Assembly: GCA_964477295.1 (NCBI GenBank)
Contig: CAYZEZ010000213.1
Location: 1 to 8,571 of the forward strand
Direction of reading: 5' to 3'
From: CAYZEZ01 sp964477295
GTDB taxonomy: Bacteria; Bacteroidota; Bacteroidia; Bacteroidales; SM23-62
Length of the DNA stretch: 8,571 bases
A model generated the notes under the pieces. That model was not told where the DNA came from and ran no database searches. It was given only the letters and a program-made list of their open reading frames with translations. Shown in pieces: positions 1 through 6,708 of the stretch. A program made the position numbers and the translations under genes. The first letter of the stretch is position 1, and every line of letters begins with the position of its first letter.

Positions 1-1587
1 ATGCCTAAACTTCCTCCAAGCATTTTCAATGATGTTATTGGTCCTGTTATGCGGGGACCATCGAGCAGTCATACTGCAGCTTCTATCAGGATTGGCTCCA
101 TGGCGAGGCAATTGTTCGGTGAGATCCCGGCAAAGGTCCTGGTAGAGGTCGACAGGCTTGGCTCGCTGGCCACCACGCATACCAGCCAGGGTTCGGATAT
201 GGGACTCATGGCCGGATTATTGGGCATGGAGGTTTATGATCAACGCATCCCTCATTCTATTCAGATTGCTAAGGATCAGGGTATTAAGTTTGATTTTAAG
301 GCCGGTGATTACAAGGATCCACATCCAAACACCTACCGAATTACTTTGGAGAATAAGAAAAAAGAGAAACTAACGCTCCGGGCCATTTCTTCAGGTGGAG
401 GAATGATAGAGATAACTATGCTGGATGACCTTGAAATGTCTTTGCTTGGCGATTATTTCGAGACAATAGTGATTTGCGATGATGTAAAGAAAGAACAACT
501 GGATAAGATTTATAGCAAGGTTACCGATTCCCGGGTTGAATTTGAAATAATCTCGAAAAAACTGATCTCCGGGAGGGGATTAATTAATATTAAGGGAAGG
601 CAAAAGATCCCTGAGAGCGAGGTCAGGATAATAGCCGAAATTCCCTCTGTAATTAAGATCTACCAAGCAGATCCGGTTCTGCCGGTTTTGTCGTCGGGTA
701 ATATGAAAGTACCTTACCTGACTGCAACGGACCTTTTTCAAAACTTACAACCGGACGAGGACCTGTATCGAAAAGCTGTTTTATACGAAATGATGAGGGG
801 GGGATTTTCTGAGCAGGAAGTACTCGACCTTATGAAAAGCATTGTCGATATCCTGGTAAAATCGATTCATGCAGGATTAAATGGTACGGAATATGAAGAC
901 CGTATTCTTGGTCCCCAGGCGAGGAGGGTGATGGTAAACAAGGATAAGCTTATTCCTTTCGGTGTGGGGAACAGGGTTACTGCATTCATCATGGCCCTTA
1001 TGGAGCAGAAGAGTGCGATGGGAATTATTGTTGCTGCCCCAACCGCCGGATCATGCGGTACCCTGCCCGGCACACTGATAGGTGCAGCTGCCGATATCAA
1101 CAGGCAGGGAGAAGATATCATCAGGGCATTTATCGCAGCCGGCCTGGTAGGAGTATTTATTGCACATAAATCAACCTTCGCCGCTGAAGAGATTGGTTGC
1201 CAGGCTGAAACAGGAGCCGGATCAGCTATGGCTGCAGCAGGTTTGGTGCAGTTGATGGGCGGAAGTGTTGAGCAGGCGCTTGCAGCCGCTTCCATAGCTC
1301 TTCAGAACCAGATCGGGTTGGTATGTGATCCGGTAGCCAACAGGGTCGAAGTGCCTTGCCTTGGAAAGAATGTGATGGGCGGGATGAATGCTATTGCATC
1401 GGCCAATATGGCTCTGGCCGGCGTAAGCCAGGTGATACCATTTGATGAGGTAATCGAAGCCGTAGATATGTCGGGCAGGATGTTGCCCAGGGAACTTTGT
1501 TGTACGGGTCTGGGGGGACTCTCGATCACACCCACTTCGAAAAAGATCGAAGAGATGCTGGCAAAGCGTACTGCAAAACAGGTTTAA
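1..1587 (+). CDS. sdaA: L-serine ammonia-lyase (L-serine dehydratase), iron-sulfur-dependent, single-chain
   Basis: Deaminates L-serine to pyruvate and ammonia in the cytoplasm using a [4Fe-4S] cluster rather than PLP. The N-terminal SDH-beta domain carries the family motif GPSSSHT (residues 19-25). The C-terminal SDH-alpha domain (from about residue 250) contains PTAGSCGTLPG, GCQAETGAGSAMAAAG and LVCDPV...VPC. Cys400, Cys442 and Cys453 have the 42- and 11-residue spacing of the three cluster ligands in the E. coli/Legionella enzymes. A Cys500-Cys501 pair lies near the C-terminus; whether either serves as the extra tail ligand known in Legionella is unclear. At 528 residues it is longer than the roughly 455-residue E. 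coli enzyme; the extra length is in the middle (about residues 150-225), where an alpha/beta segment could be a degenerate ACT-like domain (inference). The window opens exactly on this ATG, so no upstream signal can be inspected; the start is plausible because the beta domain begins a few residues later. Confidence 0.93.
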   Translation: MPKLPPSIFNDVIGPVMRGPSSSHTAASIRIGSMARQLFGEIPAKVLVEVDRLGSLATTHTSQGSDMGLMAGLLGMEVYDQRIPHSIQIAKDQGIKFDFKAGDYKDPHPNTYRITLENKKKEKLTLRAISSGGGMIEITMLDDLEMSLLGDYFETIVICDDVKKEQLDKIYSKVTDSRVEFEIISKKLISGRGLINIKGRQKIPESEVRIIAEIPSVIKIYQADPVLPVLSSGNMKVPYLTATDLFQNLQPDEDLYRKAVLYEMMRGGFSEQEVLDLMKSIVDILVKSIHAGLNGTEYEDRILGPQARRVMVNKDKLIPFGVGNRVTAFIMALMEQKSAMGIIVAAPTAGSCGTLPGTLIGAAADINRQGEDIIRAFIAAGLVGVFIAHKSTFAAEEIGCQAETGAGSAMAAAGLVQLMGGSVEQALAAASIALQNQIGLVCDPVANRVEVPCLGKNVMGGMNAIASANMALAGVSQVIPFDEVIEAVDMSGRMLPRELCCTGLGGLSITPTSKKIEEMLAKRTAKQV

Positions 1588-1599
1588 AGACTACCATCA

Positions 1600-1628
1600 T
1601 TTACCGTCGGTTTTAACCGATGGGTAAA
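1600..1628. terminator. Stem-loop between convergent genes, candidate bidirectional terminator
   Basis: TTTACC-G-TCGGTT (1600-1612) can pair with AACCGA-TG-GGTAAA (1615-1628), giving about 12 base pairs with one small asymmetric bulge and a very tight loop. It begins 12 bases after the serine dehydratase stop and about 40 bases beyond the stop of the convergent 320-residue gene, where a shared terminator would be expected. There is no long T-run; only a TTTT follows on the plus strand, at 1632-1635. The structure is visible in the sequence; the terminator role is inferred. Confidence 0.45.
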
Positions 1629-1670
1629 GGATTTTAGAGACTGTCAGGACATTAGTCCGCAGGCTGTTGT

Positions 1671-2633
1671 CTACAACTCAACATTAAACAGCTTTAAAAG
1701 CAGTTCAGTCCCAAGACCACTTGTCAGGAGCCTTTCCTTATCATTGCTGATCATTTTTTGTGTCCAGTCGGTAAGGCCCCCATCCACGAGGTCAAAGCTT
1801 TCACCCTTCTGGTTCGTCAGATTGATCCTGAAGCAAATGTCTGCGTAATAATTTTTTGCAGCTTCCCTTTGCTGGTCAAAGGAGATCTGTATGTGTGGAA
1901 ACTTTTTTGCCAGTGGCTGGGAAACTTCATTCCATAGCTGGTCAACATTGTTATTACTGAAATCCGTGAGAAAAACCTCAATATCAGCGTCCCCTGGTAT
2001 ATCGAGGATTTTCCTGAGCAATGACAGGTAAAATTCTATGTGTTCTTTCAGATGGGTTACTTCAAACTTCAGATGTCCCTCATCCCTTCCGGCAGTGCAT
2101 AGTGAGAATACCCTGAAATGAGCGGTGAACTTCTTCCCGGTAAAAGCTTGTCCCCTGATCAGCCGGTGTGAAGAGGCTAATCTTACGGGGATTGTGGATT
2201 TAGGTTGTGCCTTTAAATTCTCTTTTCTTCTTTTTACACATTCCAGGGTGAGGTAATTGGTTGAATCTGCTATTACTTCGGTGCTTCTGCTGGTAGTAAT
2301 GATCCTGTTTTGACTGAGGTTGCTCATGGCGGAACAGGTTCCAATGGGTGCAACGGGTGAAATATCCAGTGTCTCATAATATGCCGGGAGACAATCCAGG
2401 ACTATGGAATCGAATTTAATGTATTGACTTTGAGGTATTTCAGAAGGAATTGTAAACCTGCTGTTCAGGTATTCGTCGAGCAATTTCTTTAATCTGACCT
2501 GCCTGGCCTGCTGGTTATATACTTCCAGCATGAGCGATTGCAACTCGGAGGGAGTGAGCTGGTCCGACAGGATTTCAACCAGGTTTGGGACGCCTGTTTT
2601 TTTTAGAACATTTTCCAGGATTTTTGAGGACAT
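1671..2633 (-). CDS. Uncharacterised protein resembling a degenerate class II aaRS core (HisRS/HisZ-like)
   Basis: A 320-residue soluble protein with no signal peptide or membrane segment. An N-terminal helical stretch (about 1-60) precedes a region with the order of class II aminoacyl-tRNA synthetase signatures. Residues 108-150 resemble the HisRS segment leading to its RPE motif (TSRSTEVIAD followed by IPVRLASSHRLIRG). A motif-2-like strand carries HFRVF (172-176), then a charged loop (GRDEG). The end (about 280-316) reads DLVDGGLTDW...ERLLTSGLGTELLLKLF, which aligns by eye with HisRS GGRYDxL...GxGxERLxxLL. Glu-Leu replaces the motif 3 Glu-Arg, and the anticodon-binding domain is absent, so tRNA charging is unlikely. 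A HisZ-like or other nucleotide-binding role is possible. The family link is inference from short motifs. It lies 74 bp downstream of the same-strand HEAT-like gene, probably as the second gene of a two-gene operon. No Shine-Dalgarno is seen, as usual for this phylum. Confidence 0.7.
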   Translation of the reverse strand: MSSKILENVLKKTGVPNLVEILSDQLTPSELQSLMLEVYNQQARQVRLKKLLDEYLNSRFTIPSEIPQSQYIKFDSIVLDCLPAYYETLDISPVAPIGTCSAMSNLSQNRIITTSRSTEVIADSTNYLTLECVKRRKENLKAQPKSTIPVRLASSHRLIRGQAFTGKKFTAHFRVFSLCTAGRDEGHLKFEVTHLKEHIEFYLSLLRKILDIPGDADIEVFLTDFSNNNVDQLWNEVSQPLAKKFPHIQISFDQQREAAKNYYADICFRINLTNQKGESFDLVDGGLTDWTQKMISNDKERLLTSGLGTELLLKLFNVEL

Positions 2634-2707
2634 ATTGGTTTGATTATTAGTCTGTTAATTCCTTGATCTGTTTGTTTGTATTTATGCCAGGGTATTTAGG
2701 TTTCGAA

Positions 2708-3337
2708 TCAGAGACTTATTTTTTCCTTCAGGAACTTTTTTGCCTCTTTTACAGTTTTCGGGCTATCACTGCTAAGCTGATCTTTGACAAATTCAATAAT
2801 CTCTTCCTTCTCATTAATCAGGTCCCAAAGCTCTGTAAATGCGAGGATCCCATCTCCTTTGAGCAATCCTTTATGTTCCTGGTTGATCCCGTCAATCGAA
2901 AAAATCAGGTTCCTGATCCGCGGAATATATTCAGGCCTGGATTTTCCGACCCGCCAGCAATTCAGCATCAGATAGCGGATGGGAATGATGTTGGGATGGT
3001 TGATCAGGCTGAAATAGTAATCTTCAATATCATGAAAGCGGTTTTCTGAATCAGCCGGCAGCAGCCTGGAGACCAGTTCAATTCCTGCCAGCACCTGCAG
3101 TACTTTTTCACTTTTCAGATAGTTTACAAACGTGTCCCAATATTGATACAGCAGCTTCGGTTGTTCTTCTGCTATTGAATTAAGGATTAAAAAACTATTA
3201 TACCTCAGTGTTTCATTTTTCGATGCCAGGTTTTCGACCAGTTCGTCGCGGAAGGGGCCGTGATCGAGACACATCATTCGGATGGGATCCAGGTCGGGTT
3301 TTTTGATGGCAAGAAGATGGATAAGTTGTTTTTCCAT
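2708..3337 (-). CDS. Helical HEAT/armadillo-like protein of unknown function
   Basis: A 209-residue cytoplasmic protein without signal peptide, almost entirely predicted alpha-helix. Amphipathic helices of 12-18 residues recur with short turns: LVENLASKNETLRYNSFLIL around 34-53, then a WDTFVNYL helix, LAGIELVSRLLP, FSLINHP...IRYLMLNCWRVG, GILAFTELWDLI, and a final lysine-rich helix (TVKEAKKFLKEK). The pattern 'segment changes, then the next segment's state' is typical of HEAT/armadillo-type scaffolds, which usually bind proteins rather than catalyse reactions. No catalytic motif is visible. It is the first gene of the probable operon with the HisRS-like protein, separated by 74 bp with no terminator hairpin noticed between them. 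The start at 3337 is the first ATG after the intergenic spacer shared with the divergent ThuA-like gene. Existence of the gene is fairly secure; function is unknown. Confidence 0.72.
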   Translation of the reverse strand: MEKQLIHLLAIKKPDLDPIRMMCLDHGPFRDELVENLASKNETLRYNSFLILNSIAEEQPKLLYQYWDTFVNYLKSEKVLQVLAGIELVSRLLPADSENRFHDIEDYYFSLINHPNIIPIRYLMLNCWRVGKSRPEYIPRIRNLIFSIDGINQEHKGLLKGDGILAFTELWDLINEKEEIIEFVKDQLSSDSPKTVKEAKKFLKEKISL

Positions 3338-3381
3338 TATAAACAGGTTAGAGGATACAAGTTAAAAAAAAACTACGACCT

Positions 3382-3415
3382 GTCACCTGCAACTTTAAAC
3401 TTGCAGACCGGTGAC
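3382..3415. repeat. Bulged inverted repeat in a divergent intergenic spacer
   Basis: GTCACC (3382-3387) pairs with GGTGAC (3410-3415), and the inner arm TGCAA (3388-3392, offset by one for the alternative CTGCAA pairing) pairs with TTGCA (3401-3405). The centre is an AT-rich CTTTAAAC loop, and a four-base bulge lies in the right arm. It sits near the middle of the 126-bp spacer between the minus-strand HEAT-like gene and the plus-strand ThuA-like gene. An A9 tract (3364-3372) beside it reads as T9 on the minus strand, toward the HEAT-like gene. It could be an operator, an attenuator-like hairpin or a dispersed intergenic repeat; the sequence alone does not decide. Confidence 0.5.
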
Positions 3416-3438
3416 TGGCACTTGAAGGCTTTTTTCGC

Positions 3439-3446
3439 TATCTTAG
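3439..3446 (+). promoter_or_regulatory. Candidate Bacteroidota -7 element for the ThuA-like gene
   Basis: TATCTTAG matches the Bacteroidota -7 consensus TAnnTTTG except at one position and lies 17 bp before the ATG at 3464, giving a short leader. A TTG at 3422-3424 is only 14 bases upstream, shorter than the usual spacing to a -33 element, so the -33 half is not convincing. Confidence 0.3.
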
Positions 3447-3463
3447 TTGCAAATCTCAATCAT

Positions 3464-4279
3464 ATGAAAACACGAAGATCTTTTCTGCGAACTGCATCGA
3501 TAGCATCAGCTGCAATAGCAGCCACGCCCTATACGTTTGCCAGGAACTTATCATTTGGAGATTCACCTCTAAAGGATAAACAAGTTCTTTTCGTCTGGGG
3601 TGGATGGAATGGTCATGAACCGCAGCAGTGCCGTGACATTTTTGTGCCCTGGATGGAATCAGAGGGAGCAAAGGTAAAAGTCTCCGGTACCCTGGACGCA
3701 TACCTTGAGATGGATAAGGAGAAAACCGACCTCATCGTTCAGGTCTGGACCATGGGCACGATTGAAGGTGAGCAGGAGAAAGCCCTCCTGGATGCAGTGG
3801 CTGGTGGTGTTGGAATAGCCGGGTGGCACGGGGGATTGGGCGATTCATTCCGGAATAATGTGGGATACCAGTTTATGGTAGGTGGACAATGGGTGGCCCA
3901 TCCGGGCGGAGTGATTGATTACAGGGTCAATATCGTGGATCATGAGGATCCTGTGACGAAAGGATTATCCGACTTTAATATGCATTCCGAGCAATATTTC
4001 ATGCAAGTTGATCCCAATGTTAAAGTACTGGCTACAACCACTTTTTCTGACGAGCATGCCAATTGGATAGGGGGAAACGTCATACCTGTAGTCTGGAAGA
4101 AAGCATATGGCAAAGGCCGTGTATTTTATTCCTCACTCGGGCATGTTTCTGCCGATTTCAATGTCCCTGAAGCGCTTGAGATACAGAAGCGGGGCATCCG
4201 CTGGGCCAGCCTGAGTAAGTATGAGCCGATGGAAGATTGGAAGCAGCCGGTTTATAAGAGAACTCAGATTGTTGATTAA
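3464..4279 (+). CDS. Tat-exported ThuA-like domain protein
   Basis: A 271-residue protein of the ThuA-like (trehalose-utilisation) branch of the class I glutamine-amidotransferase-like fold. The N-terminus is a twin-arginine signal: TRRSFLRTA (3-11), an alanine-rich hydrophobic stretch, and a likely cleavage near Ala26, so the protein should act outside the cytoplasm. Family features are VLFVWGGWNGHEP (41-53), GIAGWHGGLGDSFR (117-130) with His122, the GGQW...HPGG block with His146, SEQYFM (175-180), and VFYSSLGH (220-227). ThuA-like proteins are linked to carbohydrate metabolism, including 3-keto-sugar pathways in rhizobia; the substrate here cannot be read from sequence. The ATG at 3464 was chosen because it starts the Tat signal; the frame stays open upstream to an ATG at 3260, but that would overlap the divergent gene and bury the signal peptide. 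It is convergent with the GH5 gene, with 65 bp between stops. Confidence 0.88.
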   Translation: MKTRRSFLRTASIASAAIAATPYTFARNLSFGDSPLKDKQVLFVWGGWNGHEPQQCRDIFVPWMESEGAKVKVSGTLDAYLEMDKEKTDLIVQVWTMGTIEGEQEKALLDAVAGGVGIAGWHGGLGDSFRNNVGYQFMVGGQWVAHPGGVIDYRVNIVDHEDPVTKGLSDFNMHSEQYFMQVDPNVKVLATTTFSDEHANWIGGNVIPVVWKKAYGKGRVFYSSLGHVSADFNVPEALEIQKRGIRWASLSKYEPMEDWKQPVYKRTQIVD

Positions 4280-4344
4280 CGAATTATGATTTGCGAAGTA
4301 GAAGATCGTCTGTTAGGTGAAAGGCTTCTCCCTGATCGTGGATC

Positions 4345-6297
4345 CTACCTGAGGACAATGATTTTGGTTGCTGTTATGGTTGGACCGGAGGTAAATCTGC
4401 AGAGATAAATTCCATCCTGAACCGAAGTTCCCTGTTCATTGGTCCCCTCCCAGGTTATCTCGTGCACCCCGTCACTTTTGAAGCCATGAACCAAGGTCCT
4501 TATTTTTTCCCCTGATAAATCATACATGCCTATTTCAACAGGTCCTGATCTTTGTACGGCATATCTGATGGTTGTTTCCTCCCGGAAGGGATTTGGATGC
4601 AACGTTAGCTGTGAATTAAATGTAAATGGATGGTTCTTCTGTTCATCCGATGATAATATATCCACAATCCCGATATTATCAAACCAGAACTCAATGCCGG
4701 TCATGGAATATAGTTCTGCCACAATTTCAAATGTTTCGACTTGTGTCCAGTCAAATTTTCCTGCCGGGTTGTACCAGGTATTAACATCCCAGGAGCCCTG
4801 TTCAGTAAATGAAGAAAGTGGTATAAAAACTTCATGCCATTCATTGTCCCATGGAGCAACGGATTCATTAACTACATAGTGCATTCGCCAGGGATGGTCA
4901 TCCGGATCATTTGTTTTTGTATCCAGGAACCGGATATGAAATCCGGCTGTGGCCTCATTTCCCATTATCCAGAAATGCATGCCATAATCATGTTCCAATA
5001 ACTGTGAAAGGTCTTTGATCGGATCAAACCGGAAACCGATCCGGTTGTATTGGTCAGCGCCTGTCCAGTAAATGCTGTATTCTCCTAAACGGGCATGTTC
5101 GTCGTAAAAATTGGTTTGTCCGCTGGACATCCAGGAGTCATCCCTTATATTTTCCCCGATATAATCCTTGTAGATGTAAAACCCGGTGCTGTCCGGTTCA
5201 ACAATATTTTCCACCTGTTCCGGGGCTGTCAGTCCCATGGCTTCGACGAGCGGAACATTCAGGTCTGATAAAAACTGGCTTCCACTCCCTTCAAATAATC
5301 CAAAACCACCCGTATAATCCCACATGGTCCATGCGATGTTCTTCTCTGCCAGGTAACTTACTAATTCCTGGTACCAGTAAACTCTGTCATCCGGATCACT
5401 ATTCGGGATGTATACGCCGAATTCACCGCAGAATATCGGCACATTACGGGTTTGCTGGAACGAAACTGCAATATTTATCAGGGATTTCACCTTTGCGACG
5501 GTTCCATCGTTCTTATAATTGTTGAATGAGCTTTCTATCCATGTACCTTTCAGGCTTTCAGGAAACACTGGCATGCTGTCGGCATGATAGGGGAATGGCA
5601 CCCCTGCCAGCGGTTCCATTGATGGATCCGTCCAGCTGGCTCCCTGGTGGGTAAACAGGAACGGGTCATAGAAATGAAAGGTGTAGATCAGGTTAGTATC
5701 TGAATAAACCGGCATGTTCTTCAGGTTATTATAGCCGTTCCATCCGGCAGGCCCGACAATAATGGTGTGTGTCGAATCAATGGTACGGATGGTATCGATC
5801 ACCTCCTGCTGTATATTCCCCCATGTGAGATCGTTGATCCCATGGGGTTCGTTCAGCACCTCGTAATACAGGTTCTCGTATTGGTCCTTATAATGTTCCG
5901 CCATCTGGGGCCAGACTTTTACCAGGATATCTCCAATGTCCGGATCAGTATCTTCCGCCGGATCAAAAGTGTGGTTATCCAGGATAAGATGCATTTCATG
6001 CGTTTCGGCCCAGTCCACTACGGAGTCGAGGAAGGTATAGAACAGGGGATCAAGGGTATAGTCCGGTGCCCCATCCGTCATATAATGGAGGTTGATGGGC
6101 AGCCGGATCACATCACAGCCCAGGCTTTTAATATCAATGATATCCTGTTCGGTGAATTTCGTAAACTGGATCTGCTGTGCACTGCCCGATTGGAACCAGC
6201 TAGTGAGGTTGACGCCCCTGGAAAAGGGTGCCTGAGATATTCCGGATGAAGATATAACCAGAAAAAATAGAACGGCGAAAAGTATATTTTTTATCAT
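4345..6297 (-). CDS. Secreted glycoside hydrolase family 5 (cellulase-like) with CBM-like module and T9SS sorting domain
   Basis: A 650-residue extracellular beta-glycanase. Residues 1-22 are a Sec signal peptide (hydrophobic core, cleavage near SQA). Residues about 24-350 are a GH5 TIM barrel: GVNL (28-31), VIRLPI (63-68), DNHT (107-110), VLNEP with acid/base Glu150, HFYDP (208-212), and CGEFG with nucleophile Glu292, followed by WTMWDYTGGFG. Residues about 366-545 form a beta-rich jelly-roll-like region (CBM11/CIA30-like in appearance, ending EFWFDNIGIVD) that probably binds polysaccharide. Residues about 561-650 (LHPNPF...TTIRY, GEKIRTL, DGIYLCRF, KIIVLR) are a FlgD-like/T9SS type A sorting domain, so the enzyme should be cell-surface anchored or released through type IX secretion. 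Both catalytic glutamates are present. The GH5 subfamily and exact substrate (cellulose, mixed-linkage glucan, mannan) are not decidable here. A GH3 remnant lies 93 bp upstream on the same strand. Confidence 0.93.
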   Translation of the reverse strand: MIKNILFAVLFFLVISSSGISQAPFSRGVNLTSWFQSGSAQQIQFTKFTEQDIIDIKSLGCDVIRLPINLHYMTDGAPDYTLDPLFYTFLDSVVDWAETHEMHLILDNHTFDPAEDTDPDIGDILVKVWPQMAEHYKDQYENLYYEVLNEPHGINDLTWGNIQQEVIDTIRTIDSTHTIIVGPAGWNGYNNLKNMPVYSDTNLIYTFHFYDPFLFTHQGASWTDPSMEPLAGVPFPYHADSMPVFPESLKGTWIESSFNNYKNDGTVAKVKSLINIAVSFQQTRNVPIFCGEFGVYIPNSDPDDRVYWYQELVSYLAEKNIAWTMWDYTGGFGLFEGSGSQFLSDLNVPLVEAMGLTAPEQVENIVEPDSTGFYIYKDYIGENIRDDSWMSSGQTNFYDEHARLGEYSIYWTGADQYNRIGFRFDPIKDLSQLLEHDYGMHFWIMGNEATAGFHIRFLDTKTNDPDDHPWRMHYVVNESVAPWDNEWHEVFIPLSSFTEQGSWDVNTWYNPAGKFDWTQVETFEIVAELYSMTGIEFWFDNIGIVDILSSDEQKNHPFTFNSQLTLHPNPFREETTIRYAVQRSGPVEIGMYDLSGEKIRTLVHGFKSDGVHEITWEGTNEQGTSVQDGIYLCRFTSGPTITATKIIVLR

Positions 6298-6316
6298 GGC
6301 TTTGTTGTTGATCTTG

Positions 6317-6324
6317 CGAATATA
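6317..6324 (-). promoter_or_regulatory. Candidate -7 element for the GH5 gene
   Basis: On the minus strand TATATTCG fits the Bacteroidota -7 consensus TAnnTTTG with one mismatch and lies 19 bp before the GH5 ATG. A TTTG at 6340-6337 precedes it by only 12 bases, too close for a normal -33 element. The GH5 gene also has no Shine-Dalgarno sequence. Confidence 0.25.
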
Positions 6325-6390
6325 TAAGAGTTAGGTCAAAATACTAAGGGTAAAGTGTTAAAACTTACAGAATATGCCCTGGATATATGT

Positions 6391-6519
6391 TCAGCTACCT
6401 ATCCTGATCCTCCCTTCCAGCCGGATATCTTCAGAAGAACTGCCGATCAGGAAAGTGAACCAGCCCGGTTCTGCAACACGTTTCATTCCCCCGTCAATTT
6501 GTTCTCCCGGAATAAGTTT
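6391..6519 (-). pseudogene. 3' remnant of a GH3 beta-glucosidase gene (C-terminal Fn3-like domain)
   Basis: Read on the minus strand, 42 codons are open from just after tandem TAA stops (near 6522) to a TGA at 6391-6393. They include MKRVAEPG and EPGWFTFLIGSSSEDIRL, then EGRIRIGS and stop. The pattern 'V-EPG-F-ahihGxSSxDIRLxG' is the hallmark C-terminus of GH3 beta-glucosidases of the BglX type (last strands of the fibronectin III-like domain). Everything before it in a normal GH3 gene (about 700 residues, including the catalytic TIM barrel and alpha/beta domain) is missing; upstream DNA is AT-rich and unrelated. It therefore looks like a truncated stub rather than a functional gene. It sits upstream of, and on the same strand as, the GH5 gene, as expected for a former GH3-GH5 cluster. 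The family call rests on motif recognition, not on a search. Confidence 0.7.
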
Positions 6520-6708
6520 TTATTAAAAATCCAGACTAATAATTAAGAAATTTAACTTCGTTTTGTATAAATTCATATAAAATGCAAAATGGATGTGACA
6601 AAAATATGTGATTTTGTAAAGAGCAAACGCAATTATTATTAATAATATGTTAAGACAGCTTCAAGAATTATATTAAATTTGTGAAGTAGAATTCATAAAT
6701 TTAGTATT
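6520..6708. other. AT-rich non-coding stretch between the GH3 remnant and the ATPase gene
   Basis: This 189-bp stretch is much richer in A and T than the flanking GH5 and GH3-derived sequence and has stops in all frames. It holds a small perfect palindrome (TATTATTAATAATA, 6634-6647) and the promoter-like element of the ATPase gene. No RNA gene or longer repeat was recognised. Its left edge coincides with the point where GH3 homology stops, so it may mark an insertion or deletion junction. Confidence 0.5.
6674..6681 (+). promoter_or_regulatory. Candidate -7 element for the ATPase gene
   Basis: TAAATTTG is an exact match to the Bacteroidota -7 consensus TAnnTTTG and lies 27 bp before the ATG at 6709, consistent with a leader of roughly 20 bases. 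No clear TTTG -33 element is found at the expected distance upstream, so support comes from the -7 match and position only. Confidence 0.4.

Noticed and set aside
867..1535. Minus-strand frames opposite the serine dehydratase
   Set aside because: They are low-complexity shadows of a strongly recognisable plus-strand gene.
3260..3463. Upstream extension of the ThuA-like frame to an ATG at 3260
   Set aside because: It would overlap the divergent HEAT-like gene and place 68 residues before an obvious Tat signal peptide; the ATG at 3464 is the sensible start.
5767..6249. 160-codon plus-strand frame opposite GH5
   Set aside because: It lies antisense to the GH5 signal peptide and barrel, which have clear catalytic motifs.
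6355..6546. 63-codon plus-strand frame in the GH5-ATPase gap
   Set aside because: The minus strand of the same stretch reads as a GH3 C-terminus, so the plus-strand frame is its shadow.
6634..6647. TATTATTAATAATA palindrome as a possible operator or origin element
   Set aside because: A simple AT palindrome in AT-rich DNA is easily due to chance, and nothing else supports a function.
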